A stretch of 64,000 nt of DNA from positions 372,001 through 436,000 of the forward strand of contig NZ_JANIFJ010000001.1 of assembly GCF_024519155.1 (NCBI RefSeq). Direction: 5' to 3'. This document shows, in pieces, positions 52,287 through 60,413 of this stretch. The stretch's first letter is position 1, and each line of letters begins with the position of its first letter. This DNA is from Mangrovibrevibacter kandeliae (GTDB taxonomy: Bacteria > Pseudomonadota > Alphaproteobacteria > Rhizobiales > Rhizobiaceae). The position numbers were made by a program, and so were the translations under genes. Under the pieces are notes generated by a model. The model did not search any database. It saw nothing but the letters and a program-made list of their open reading frames with translations, and was not told where the DNA came from.

Positions 52287-53081
52287 ATGTCGATGTCATC
52301 TCGCATTGCGCCGCATATTCCGTTTCTGCGGCGCTATGCCCGTGCCCTGACCGGCTCGCAGGCGAGCGGCGACGCCTATGTCGCTGCCGTTCTGGAAGCC
52401 CTGATTGCCGATCCCAGCCTGTTCGACACCAACGAGAGCCCGCGAATTGCACTCTACCGGCTGTTCTCGTCGCTGTGGCAGTCCCTCGACGTCAACATCC
52501 GCGAGGATGCTCCCGTCTCGGCCTGGGAGGAGCGGACGTCGCGCAATCTGAAGGCGATCTCGCCGCTGCCGCGCCAAGCCTTCCTGCTCGTCGCCGTCGA
52601 AGGCTTCACCACGGGCGAGGCGGGCAACATCCTGCAGGTCGACGAGGAGGGCTTCTCGAAGCTCATCGACCAGGCCAGTGCGGACATCGGCCGTCAGGTC
52701 TCCACCGACATCATGATCATCGAGGACGAACCGCTGATCGCGATGGATATCGAGCAGATGGTGGAGAGCCTCGGGCACCGCGTGACCGGCATCGCGCGCA
52801 CGCATAAGGAGGCGATCGCGCTGTTCGGCCAGCAGAAGCCCGGTATGGTGCTGGCGGACATTCAGCTCGCCGACGGCAGCTCCGGCATCGATGCGGTGAA
52901 CGACATCCTCGCCCAGGTGTCTGTCCCGGTGATCTTCATCACCGCGTTTCCCGAGCGTCTTCTGACCGGCGAGCGGCCCGAGCCGACCTTCCTGGTGACG
53001 AAGCCCTTCAACCCCGACATGGTGAAGGCGCTGATCAGCCAGGCGCTGTTCTTCGAGGTCGATAAGCGGGCCGCGGCCTGA
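52287..53081 (+). CDS. phyR: General stress response regulator PhyR
   Basis: PhyR is the anti-anti-sigma factor of the general stress response. The ATG at 52287 (MSMSSRIAPHIPF) follows GAGGGGAG and gives 264 residues. Residues 1-140 form the sigma-like domain that mimics EcfG. The C-terminal receiver domain has acidic Glu146-Asp147, phospho-acceptor Asp191 (LADIQLADG), Thr219 and Lys239-Pro240, all intact. When phosphorylated it sequesters NepR. The neighbouring HWE kinase is the likely phosphodonor. A perfect 11-bp hairpin follows. Confidence 0.95.
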   Translation: MSMSSRIAPHIPFLRRYARALTGSQASGDAYVAAVLEALIADPSLFDTNESPRIALYRLFSSLWQSLDVNIREDAPVSAWEERTSRNLKAISPLPRQAFLLVAVEGFTTGEAGNILQVDEEGFSKLIDQASADIGRQVSTDIMIIEDEPLIAMDIEQMVESLGHRVTGIARTHKEAIALFGQQKPGMVLADIQLADGSSGIDAVNDILAQVSVPVIFITAFPERLLTGERPEPTFLVTKPFNPDMVKALISQALFFEVDKRAAA

Positions 53082-53097
53082 GTCCAGGCTCACGTCG

Positions 53098-53124
53098 ACG
53101 CGCGCCGCGCCGAGCGGCGCGCGT
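53098..53124 (+). terminator. Hairpin after phyR
   Basis: A perfect 11-bp very GC-rich stem (53098-53108 with 53114-53124) with a 5-nt loop, followed by a pyrimidine-rich run. Probable terminator between phyR and the histidine kinase gene. Confidence 0.65.
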
Positions 53125-53184
53125 CCGAACGGCTTTCCCTCTCCTATGCAGTTGCAGGTTAACCGCTTTTCGCCCCGGCAGGGC

Positions 53185-53209
53185 GGAACCCCTCGATGGT
53201 CGGGCCGTT
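53185..53209 (+). promoter_or_regulatory. EcfG-type promoter of the HWE kinase gene
   Basis: GGAAC (53185-53189), 16 nt, CGTT (53206-53209), an exact consensus match about 127 nt before the kinase ATG. It would close a feedback loop on the PhyR input. Confidence 0.7.
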
Positions 53210-53336
53210 AGTGCGGATGTCGCCGTGACGACATCCGACCGATCACCGCTTCGGGAGAGCGCCGTGCTGCAGTCCACCATGCACCCTTCTCGTAGCGTGG
53301 GGGGCGTCGTGGCAACCCCGCCGATCCCCGGTCGTC

Positions 53337-54437
53337 ATGGCAATCGATCCTGATGCGTCGGCGTTCGACGTGAAGATGCCCCTCGCGCAGCCACTGGGCG
53401 GCTCGGAGGACATCTTCAGGTCAAGCGCCGCAGACGAGGGCTCCGAGCGTCGCAAGATGGTTGCGTTGAAGGCGTTGAAGGCGCTTGCCGGCACTGAATT
53501 GGCATTGTTCGCCCAAGATCGCGATTTGCGATACACTTGGGTGTTCAACGCTGATGAGTCCTGGCTGCCCTCCGATGCGGAAGGACGGCAAGACGCCGAC
53601 ATTCTATCGGGGGTTGCTGCCGAGCGTGCCACCGTGCTGAAGCGCGAGGTTCTGCGCACGCAGCGGCCAGCGCGGTTCGAGCTCTCCACGATTTCCGGCT
53701 CCAGCACCCGGTGGTTTGACATTCGCGTGGACGTCGACCGCGACAACGATGGGACGGTCAGCGGGATCCTCGGCACGTCGATTGAGATCACCGACCAGAA
53801 GCGCCGCGAGGAGACGCTGAAGACGCTCCTGCGCGAACTTTCGCATCGCTCCAAGAACCTCCTCGCCATCATCCAGAGCCTGGCCAGCCAGACGGCCCGC
53901 CACTCGATCACCGTGCCGGAGTTCCTGGTGCGGTTCCGTGGCCGCATCCAGTCGCTGGCCTATTCGCAGGATATCGTCACCGACGCCGACTGGCGCGGGG
54001 CGGACCTGATGAGCCTGGTGCGCACCCAGGTGGAGCGTTACGCCCCCGACGGCATGGAGCAGGTCGGTTTCGCCGGAACGGATGTCTATCTTTCTCCGAC
54101 CGCCTCGCTGCATGTCGGGCTCGCCCTGCACGAACTCGCCGTCAATGCGGCGTCCTATGGCTCATTGTCAGTCCCGGGCGGTCGCGTCAGCATTTCGGCC
54201 GGGTTGGTGGAAAAGGACAGCGAGGTCTATCTTCAACTGACTTGGCTGGAGACGGCGGGCCCACGGGTGAAAGGCGAGCGCGACAGCCGCTTCGGCACCT
54301 CGACGCTCGAGCGGATCGTCCCGAACTCCGTCGGCGGTGAGGCGCGCCTCGACTATCACGCCGACGGCATCCGCTACACGCTGCTGATCCCCGACTCGCA
54401 GTTCGAGTCGATTTCGGGCGGCACGCTGCACGGCTGA
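53337..54437 (+). CDS. HWE-family sensor histidine kinase, PhyK-like
   Basis: The soluble protein has 366 residues. The N-terminal part (about 45-155) reads as a PAS domain (AQDRDLRYTWVFNAD, GTSIEITDQ). The kinase part has the phospho-accepting His170 in LRELSHRSKN, the N-box HELAVNAASYG with His265, and Trp303-x-Glu305, which together define HWE kinases. No membrane helices. Such kinases (PhyK, LovK types) phosphorylate PhyR; the location next to phyR and its own EcfG-type promoter support that. The ATG at 53337 has a weak ribosome site, so the start is uncertain. The PAS ligand is unknown. Confidence 0.88.
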   Translation: MAIDPDASAFDVKMPLAQPLGGSEDIFRSSAADEGSERRKMVALKALKALAGTELALFAQDRDLRYTWVFNADESWLPSDAEGRQDADILSGVAAERATVLKREVLRTQRPARFELSTISGSSTRWFDIRVDVDRDNDGTVSGILGTSIEITDQKRREETLKTLLRELSHRSKNLLAIIQSLASQTARHSITVPEFLVRFRGRIQSLAYSQDIVTDADWRGADLMSLVRTQVERYAPDGMEQVGFAGTDVYLSPTASLHVGLALHELAVNAASYGSLSVPGGRVSISAGLVEKDSEVYLQLTWLETAGPRVKGERDSRFGTSTLERIVPNSVGGEARLDYHADGIRYTLLIPDSQFESISGGTLHG

Positions 54438-54577
54438 GTCGAGCATCGCCCGCCGCTGCCCGACTGTGTGGGGGCCGGCCGGGTGCGCCGGCCAGGCCTG
54501 CCCGCGACAGCGTTCTCTGACGCCACCCTGCACAAGCATCGCTTAAGCTCCCGCACAGCAAGAGTTGCGGACCTCGC

Positions 54578-54602
54578 GGAACCGTCTTCCCCTTCGGCAG
54601 TT
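54578..54602 (+). promoter_or_regulatory. Relaxed EcfG-type promoter
   Basis: GGAAC (54578-54582), 16 nt, AGTT (54599-54602). The -35 is exact; the -10 differs from CGTT at one base. It lies 21 nt before the next gene's ATG. Confidence 0.45.
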
Positions 54603-54623
54603 TCCTACCCGAAGGAGAACATC

Positions 54624-54914
54624 ATGGAACACGTGGCAGCGTTCATGTTGCTCGTCGGATGCAACGGCGATCTTTCTGTCTGTCAGGAAATTCCTGTCTC
54701 GGTGCCGGCCTACGAGAGCGTGGCCGAGTGCACGCAGGACCTGAACATGCAGATCCGGATCAGCGGGGCATCGGACAACAAGGTGTTCGGTACCTGCAAG
54801 GCTGTCGACGAGGACATGTTCCAGCGGGCCTCGACGATCGACTGGGCGATCAGCAAGTCGGGACAACTCCTCGTCAGCTTCGATGCAGCCCCTCAGGTCG
54901 TCGCCTCCCGGTGA
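54624..54914 (+). CDS. Small Cys-containing hypothetical
   Basis: The protein has 96 residues with an excellent ribosome site (AAGGAG 6-7 nt before the ATG). The short hydrophobic start (HVAAFMLLVGC) is followed by GDLSVCQEIPVSVPAYESVAECTQD and later GTCKAVDE, giving four Cys that could pair. It resembles an uncharacterised small protein family common in rhizobia. The hydrophobic start may be a signal or anchor. Expression under general stress is suggested by the relaxed EcfG promoter just upstream. Confidence 0.7.
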   Translation: MEHVAAFMLLVGCNGDLSVCQEIPVSVPAYESVAECTQDLNMQIRISGASDNKVFGTCKAVDEDMFQRASTIDWAISKSGQLLVSFDAAPQVVASR

Positions 54915-54935
54915 TCGAACTCTTTGGTCGGCAAT

Positions 54936-54961
54936 GGAACCAACCGCCGGACGCAGAAGTT
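54936..54961 (+). promoter_or_regulatory. Relaxed EcfG-type promoter
   Basis: GGAAC (54936-54940), 17 nt, AGTT (54958-54961), 40 nt before the lipoprotein gene. It is one base off consensus at the -10. Confidence 0.4.
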
Positions 54962-55001
54962 TGACGCCAGGGACACTTCGGTACCGAGTGAAAGGCATTC
55001 G

Positions 55002-55289
55002 ATGATGAAGAAGCTAATGATCGCCGCAACGGCGGCATTGACCCTTGGCGCCGCGGGCTGCACGACGCAGGAGCGCAATACCGGAACCGGGGCCGCGATC
55101 GGCGGGCTTGCCGGCGCCGCAATCGGCGGCGGTGTGACGGGTCGCGGTTCGGGCGCCCTGGTGGGTGCAGGTATCGGCGCCGCTGCTGGCGCTCTGATCG
55201 GTGCCTCGGCAGGCAATCCGGGCCAGTGCGTCTATCGTGACCGTCGCGGCCGTCGGTACGTCGCGGACTGCCCGTCAGGCTATCGTTGA
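55002..55289 (+). CDS. Glycine-zipper lipoprotein
   Basis: The precursor has 95 residues with a lipoprotein signal: positively charged start (MMKKLM), hydrophobic core and lipobox GAAGC near residues 16-20. The mature part has a glycine-zipper helix pair (GAAIGGLAGAAIGGG and GAGIGAAAGALIGASAG) and a basic Cys-containing tail (QCVYRDRRGRRY). The family includes stress-induced outer-membrane lipoproteins. ATG 55002 and 55005 are both possible; AAAGG lies 6 nt before the first. A terminator follows. Confidence 0.85.
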   Translation: MMKKLMIAATAALTLGAAGCTTQERNTGTGAAIGGLAGAAIGGGVTGRGSGALVGAGIGAAAGALIGASAGNPGQCVYRDRRGRRYVADCPSGYR

Positions 55290-55316
55290 ACGAATAACGG
55301 TTCATTGCCTAGCTCG

Positions 55317-55344
55317 GAGGGCTGCCGGTTGGCGGCCCTCTTTT
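55317..55344 (+). terminator. Rho-independent terminator of lipoprotein gene
   Basis: A 10-bp stem with one G-T pair (55317-55326 with 55331-55340), a GGTT loop and TTTT. It lies between the lipoprotein gene and the convergent HugZ-like gene. Confidence 0.85.
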
Positions 55345-55364
55345 CGTTTGAGCTGCTGCTCTCG

Positions 55365-56120
55365 TCACGAGCGCTTTGTTTCCCTGGCCTCTGCAGTCAA
55401 TCCCACGAAGGCGGCGCGAACGTCGTCGAGGGTGCGCACCGGTGTCAGAAACTCCACGCGCGCCAGCCGGTCGCCGCGAAGAAGCTCGAAACCTCGCATG
55501 TCCAGCGTTGCCAGCCGCCAGCCCGCCTCCGCCATGCCGACGCGATGCGCAGCGATCGCGTCCACGGCATCGGCATGGTCGCCGTTCATGTGCGCCGAAA
55601 CCGCGTTCTCCGCGTCCACAAGGTCGTTCGCGCCCTCGTCGACGATATCGCCGGAGGCCAGGTCCGACGCCCGGCCGAAACCGCCGTTCAGAGCGCCACG
55701 GGTGACGGTGAGGTGAAAGAACAGGAAGTCGGGAAAGTCGACATACAGCTCGGCCTTCGGCTGCCGGGCCAGAAACCGCCGGCGCGCCCTGGCATGCAGC
55801 GGGTCGTCGCGCTCGACGGGGAGGGCTCGCCCGAAGACCGTCAGGCGTGGATGAGCCAAAGGATCGCCTTTACCGGGCTCGCCGACGAGCAGCGAACAGC
55901 GCGTCTCGGCGAGAAGCGCCGACGTATGAGCGGACAGCCGCGAAACGAGGAGCAGCGGACTGCCGTCGAAGTCAGTCGCGAGGGCGACGCGTGTCGCCTG
56001 CGGATGGCCGGTGCCCGCTTCCAGCGAGGCGAGGGTCGCCGCCCTGGCGGTCCGCAGGAGGCTGCGAACCTGTCGCCGCACCGTTTCGTCTGGGACTTGT
56101 CGAAGCTCGGGATCGCTCAT
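55365..56120 (-). CDS. HugZ-like pyridoxamine-oxidase-fold protein with DUF2470
   Basis: The protein has 251 residues from the ATG at 56120 (MSDPELRQV). The N-terminal half is a split-barrel FMN-binding-like fold (LLRTARAATLASLEAGTGHPQATRVALATDFDGSPLLLVS, in part). The C-terminal domain carries HMNGDHADAVDAIAAHRVG, the DUF2470 motif found in heme-utilisation proteins of the HugZ type. A heme or flavin-linked role is inferred from the family. It is divergent from mrp, with 154 nt between them. Confidence 0.8.
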   Translation of the reverse strand: MSDPELRQVPDETVRRQVRSLLRTARAATLASLEAGTGHPQATRVALATDFDGSPLLLVSRLSAHTSALLAETRCSLLVGEPGKGDPLAHPRLTVFGRALPVERDDPLHARARRRFLARQPKAELYVDFPDFLFFHLTVTRGALNGGFGRASDLASGDIVDEGANDLVDAENAVSAHMNGDHADAVDAIAAHRVGMAEAGWRLATLDMRGFELLRGDRLARVEFLTPVRTLDDVRAAFVGLTAEARETKRS

Positions 56121-56274
56121 CACTGACCTGCTACGAGGCGCGTCAGTTCCATCTGGCAAGAAGTCGCCGCGCAAGACAACCGGCCGTGCGGCCGCAGGGC
56201 AAAGTCGGGCGGCCGCTTTCGGCCCGGGGCAAAAGGTTCTATGCCCTCGCATCCGACGCCGAAGGAGACAGCGC

Positions 56275-57450
56275 ATGAGCGAGGCGCAGAAGACCGAGAT
56301 CATCGAGATGCTGCGCGGCCTGCAGCCGCCGGACGGCAAGGGCGACGTCGTCTCGCGCGGCATGGTGTCCGACATCTTCATCGCCGACGGCAAGGCGTTT
56401 TTCTCGCTGTCGGTCGCGAGCGACGAGGCCGAGCGATTCGAGCCGTTCCGGCGCGAGATCGAGCAGCGGGTGGCCGGCATCGCGGGCATCGCTTCGGCCA
56501 TGGTGGCGCTGACGGCCGAACGCGCCGGCGGCGGAGCGGGACGCACTGCGCCGCCGCCGCGTCCGCCGGTTCGTCCCGCCGCGCCGGGCGGTCGTCCGGC
56601 GCCCGCCTCGGGCGCTCCTCCGGCCGCGGCGCGGCCTGCGGCGGGCAAGCCCGGCGTGCCAGGCATCGACAAGATCGTGGCGGTGGCATCCGGCAAAGGC
56701 GGCGTCGGCAAGTCGACCACGGCAGTCAATCTCGCGCTCGCCTTCGCAGCGCTCGGCCTGAAGGTCGGTATCCTCGACGCCGACATCTACGGGCCTTCGG
56801 TGCCACGCCTCCTCGACATCCGCGACAAGCCAAAGAGCGCGGGCGGACGGACCATGCTGCCGCTGGAGGCCTACGGTCTGAAGGCGATGTCCATGGGCTT
56901 CCTCGTCGACGAGGAGACGCCGATGATCTGGCGCGGGCCGATGGTGATGTCGGCGCTGACGCAGATGCTGCGCGAGGTCGAATGGGGCACGCTCGACCTT
57001 CTGGTCGTCGACATGCCGCCCGGGACCGGCGACGCGCAGCTGACGATGGCCCAGCAGGTGCCGCTCGCGGGCGCCGTCATCGTGTCGACGCCGCAGGACC
57101 TGGCGCTCCTCGACGCGCGCAAGGGTCTCGCGATGTTCCGCAAGGTGGATGTGCCGGTGCTCGGGATCGTCGAGAACATGAGCTATTTCGTCTGTCCGAA
57201 CTGCGGCACCAGCCACGACGTCTTCGGGCATGGCGGCGCGCGGCGCGAGGCGGACCGCCTCGGCGTGCCGTTCCTCGGCGAGGTGCCGCTCGACATGCGC
57301 ATCCGCGAGACGTCGGACGCCGGCTCGCCCATCGTCGCGTGCGAGCCCGAAGGGCCGCATGCGAAGGTCTTCGCCGATATCGCCGCGAAGACGCTCGCCG
57401 GCATCGAGGGTCTTAACCACGCCGCGGCTCCGCGCATCGTATTCGAGTGA
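56275..57450 (+). CDS. mrp: Mrp/ApbC-type Fe-S cluster carrier ATPase
   Basis: The protein has 391 residues; AAGGAG lies 8-9 nt before the ATG. An N-terminal MIP18/DUF59-like domain (1-85) is joined by a Pro/Ala-rich linker to a deviant-Walker P-loop domain with SGKGGVGKST at 139-148. The CPNC pair (Cys307, Cys310) would bind the bridging Fe-S cluster of the dimer. Mrp proteins carry and insert Fe-S clusters. The gene stands alone between HugZ-like and the transporter operon. Confidence 0.93.
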   Translation: MSEAQKTEIIEMLRGLQPPDGKGDVVSRGMVSDIFIADGKAFFSLSVASDEAERFEPFRREIEQRVAGIAGIASAMVALTAERAGGGAGRTAPPPRPPVRPAAPGGRPAPASGAPPAAARPAAGKPGVPGIDKIVAVASGKGGVGKSTTAVNLALAFAALGLKVGILDADIYGPSVPRLLDIRDKPKSAGGRTMLPLEAYGLKAMSMGFLVDEETPMIWRGPMVMSALTQMLREVEWGTLDLLVVDMPPGTGDAQLTMAQQVPLAGAVIVSTPQDLALLDARKGLAMFRKVDVPVLGIVENMSYFVCPNCGTSHDVFGHGGARREADRLGVPFLGEVPLDMRIRETSDAGSPIVACEPEGPHAKVFADIAAKTLAGIEGLNHAAAPRIVFE

Positions 57451-57547
57451 ATGCAAAACGATTAGGCTTGCATCCCAACTGCAAATTTTGTGGGATGCGC
57501 GCGCAGGGAGCCAGAGCTCCCGCGCCTATTCCAGGGAGTTACCCACC

Positions 57548-59143
57548 ATGAAGATGATGACGAAGCTGCTTGCGGCCTCGGCGATCGCGCTGACGCTCGG
57601 GTCGGCCGCCTCCGCGAAGACGCTGGTCTACTGCTCCGAGGCTTCTCCCGAAGGCTTCGATCCGGCGCTCTACACCGCCGGCACCACCTTCGACGCCGCC
57701 TCGCGCACGGTCTACAACCGGCTGGTCGAGTTCAAGCACGGATCGACGGAGATCGAGCCGGGCCTCGCCGAATCCTGGGACATCTCGGACGATGGCAAGA
57801 CCTACACGTTCAAGCTGCGGCCGGGCGTCAAGTTCCAGACCACCGACTTCTTTACCCCGACCCGTGAGCTGAACGCCGACGACGTCATTTTCTCGTTCGA
57901 ACGCCAGCTGAAGTCGGACAACCCCTGGAACAAGTACGTCAACGGCGCGAGCTGGGAGTATGCCGACGGCATGGGCTTCCCGGACCTGATCACCTCGATC
58001 GAGAAGGTCGATGACCTGACGGTGAAGTTCACCCTCAGCCGACCCGAGGCGCCGTTCATGGCCGACCTCGCGATGGACTTCGCGTCGATCATGTCGAAGG
58101 AGTATGCCGACAAGCTCGAGGCGGACGGCAAGACCGAGCTCCTCAACCAGCAGCCGCTCGGCACCGGCCCCTTCCAGTTCGTCGCCTACCAGCCGGACGC
58201 GGTGATCCGCTACCAGGCCAATCCCGACTACTGGGCCGGCAAGGAGAAGCTCGACAACCTGATCTTCGCGATCACGACGGATGCGTCGGTGCGCGCGCAG
58301 AAGCTGCAGGCCGGCGAGTGCCAGATCATGCCGTATCCGAACGCGGCCGACGTCGCCTCGATGCAGCAGAACTCCGATCTGACCGTCCTGTCGCAGGAAG
58401 GCCTGAACGTCGCCTATCTCGCCTACAACACCAAGATCGCGCCCTTCGATAAGGTCGAGGTGCGCAAGGCGTTGAACATGGCGATCAACAAGCAGGCGAT
58501 CGTCGACGCGGTGTTCCAGGGCGCGGCCACCGTCGCGAAGAACCCGATCCCGCCGACGATGTGGTCCTACAACGACGCGGTGAAGGACGACGCCTACGAT
58601 CCGGACGCGGCCAAGAAGATGCTGAGCGACGCCGGCGTCGAGAACCTGTCGATGAAGATCTGGGCGATGCCGGTCAGCCGCCCCTACATGCTGAACGCCC
58701 GGCGTGCGGCCGAGCTGATGCAGGCCGACCTGCAGAAGATCGGCGTCAACGCCGAGATCGTCTCCTACGAGTGGGGCGAGTATCTCTCGAAGTCGAAGGC
58801 GGAGGACCGCGACGGCGCCGTCATGCTCGGCTGGACCGGCGACAACGGCGATCCGGACAACTTCCTCGACACCCTGCTCGGCTGCGACGCGGTCGGCGGC
58901 AACAACCGCGCGCAGTGGTGCGACAAGGAGTTCGACGATCTGGTGAAGAAGGCCAAGCAGGCCTCCGACCAGGAGCAGCGCGCGAAGTTCTACGAGCAGG
59001 CTCAGGTCGTGTTCAAGGAAAAGGCGCCCTGGCTGACGATCGACCACTCCAAGGTCTTCATGCCGATGCGCAAGCAGGTCACCGGCTTCGTGCAGGACCC
59101 GCTCGGCTACCACCGCTTCGACGGCGTCGACATCGCCGAGTAA
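57548..59143 (+). CDS. Peptide-type ABC transporter substrate-binding protein
   Basis: The 531-residue precursor has a Sec signal (LLAASAIALTLGSAASAK) and the SBP_bac_5 fold typical of DppA/OppA: YCSEASPEGFDPALYTAGTT (in part), YNRLVEF, GLAESWDISDDGKTYTFKLR (in part), and LNMAINKQAIVDAVFQG. The N-terminal sequence and size are closest to dipeptide/heme-binding DppA, but the ligand is not certain. It heads the operon of permeases and ATPases that follows, and is separated from them by a hairpin, as often seen for highly expressed binding proteins. Confidence 0.92.
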   Translation: MKMMTKLLAASAIALTLGSAASAKTLVYCSEASPEGFDPALYTAGTTFDAASRTVYNRLVEFKHGSTEIEPGLAESWDISDDGKTYTFKLRPGVKFQTTDFFTPTRELNADDVIFSFERQLKSDNPWNKYVNGASWEYADGMGFPDLITSIEKVDDLTVKFTLSRPEAPFMADLAMDFASIMSKEYADKLEADGKTELLNQQPLGTGPFQFVAYQPDAVIRYQANPDYWAGKEKLDNLIFAITTDASVRAQKLQAGECQIMPYPNAADVASMQQNSDLTVLSQEGLNVAYLAYNTKIAPFDKVEVRKALNMAINKQAIVDAVFQGAATVAKNPIPPTMWSYNDAVKDDAYDPDAAKKMLSDAGVENLSMKIWAMPVSRPYMLNARRAAELMQADLQKIGVNAEIVSYEWGEYLSKSKAEDRDGAVMLGWTGDNGDPDNFLDTLLGCDAVGGNNRAQWCDKEFDDLVKKAKQASDQEQRAKFYEQAQVVFKEKAPWLTIDHSKVFMPMRKQVTGFVQDPLGYHRFDGVDIAE

Positions 59144-59168
59144 GCGCGGGCTCCGCGACGATCACCGG

Positions 59169-59192
59169 ATGGGGCGGCCTTTGCCGCCCCAT
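59169..59192 (+). terminator. Intra-operon hairpin after binding-protein gene
   Basis: A perfect 10-bp stem (59169-59178 with 59183-59192) and a CTTT loop, followed by a TC-rich run. It is expected to attenuate transcription so that the binding protein is made in excess over the permeases. Confidence 0.7.
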
Positions 59193-59395
59193 TCTCGTTC
59201 CGGCCGGAGAAAAATCTGCGGATCAGATGCGACCGCCTGCGGAAGCGGTCTTTTGAATCGCTTTAAATCCGTGCTGAAATCTGCTTTCAAGCGGCCTTCG
59301 CCCGCAGCCGCCCGATCGGGCGGCCTTGGGATCCGTTTCCCGAACCGCTCGATACGTTCTCCCGAAGGGGAGCCGGACGCCGTCAGACAGGACCG

Positions 59396-60403
59396 ATGCA
59401 GCGCTTTCTTCTCTCCCGCATTGCGGTGCTGATCCCGACCTTCATCGGGGTTTCCATCGTCGCCTTCTCCTTCATCCGGCTGTTGCCCGGCGATCCGGTG
59501 CAGCTGATGTCGGGCGAGCGCGTGATGGCGCCGGAGCGGCACGCCGCGATCATGCACCAGCTCGGCTACGATCGGCCGATCGTGATCCAGTACCTGGATT
59601 ACCTGTGGGGCCTGCTGCACGGTGACTTCGGCACCTCGATCGTGACCAAGCGCGGCGTCGTCGGCGAGTTCTTCACGCTGTTTCCGGCGACCGTCGAGCT
59701 GTCGCTCTGCGCGATCGTGATCGCCGTCGCGCTCGGCATTCCCGCAGGCGTCATCGCGGCCGCCAAGCGTGGCTCGTGGTTCGACCAGGGCGTCATGGGG
59801 GCGGCGCTGGTCGGCTATTCGATGCCGATCTTCTGGTGGGGCCTGCTGCTGATCATCCTGTTCTCCAGCGTCCTGAAGCTGACGCCGGTCTCGGGCCGCA
59901 TCGGCTACGAATTCTTCTTCACCAACGGCACCGGCTTCATGCTGATCGACGCGCTCGCCTCCGGTCAAAAGGGCGCCTTCGCTTCCGCCGTTTCGCATCT
60001 CATCCTGCCCTCGGTGGTGCTGGCGACGATCCCGCTCGCGGTGATCGCCCGGCAGACGCGTTCGGCGATGCTGGAGGTGCTCGGCGAGGACTATGTCCGC
60101 ACGGCGCGGGCCAAGGGCCTCTCGACCTACCGCGTCATCGGCCTGCATGCGCTGCGCAACGCGCTCATTCCCGTCGTCACCACGATCGGCCTGCAGGTCG
60201 GCGTGCTGCTCGCCGGCGCGATCCTGACGGAATCGATCTTCTCCTGGCCCGGGATCGGCAAGTGGATGGTCGATTCGGTGTTCCGCCGCGACTATCCGGT
60301 GGTGCAGGGCGGGCTCCTGCTGATCGCGATGATGATCATGATCGTCAACCTGGTGGTGGATCTCCTTTACGGGGTGATCAATCCGCGCGTGCGCGCACGC
60401 TGA
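59396..60403 (+). CDS. Peptide-type ABC transporter permease (DppB-like)
   Basis: The inner-membrane protein has 335 residues and six membrane segments: LLSRIAVLIPTFIGVSIVAFSFIRLLPGDP (N-terminal signature, in part) and the EAA loop VLGEDYVRTARAKGL that contacts the ATPases. It is typical of DppB/OppB. It is preceded by 252 nt after the binding-protein gene that contain a hairpin but no further gene, and is followed 10 nt later by the DppC-like gene. Confidence 0.94.
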   Translation: MQRFLLSRIAVLIPTFIGVSIVAFSFIRLLPGDPVQLMSGERVMAPERHAAIMHQLGYDRPIVIQYLDYLWGLLHGDFGTSIVTKRGVVGEFFTLFPATVELSLCAIVIAVALGIPAGVIAAAKRGSWFDQGVMGAALVGYSMPIFWWGLLLIILFSSVLKLTPVSGRIGYEFFFTNGTGFMLIDALASGQKGAFASAVSHLILPSVVLATIPLAVIARQTRSAMLEVLGEDYVRTARAKGLSTYRVIGLHALRNALIPVVTTIGLQVGVLLAGAILTESIFSWPGIGKWMVDSVFRRDYPVVQGGLLLIAMMIMIVNLVVDLLYGVINPRVRAR

Positions 60404-60413
60404 GGAGGTCCAA

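Noticed and set aside
56126-56150. GGAAC on the minus strand upstream of the HugZ-like gene
   Set aside because: No matching -10 element at 16-17 nt (reads AGGT/GGTC).
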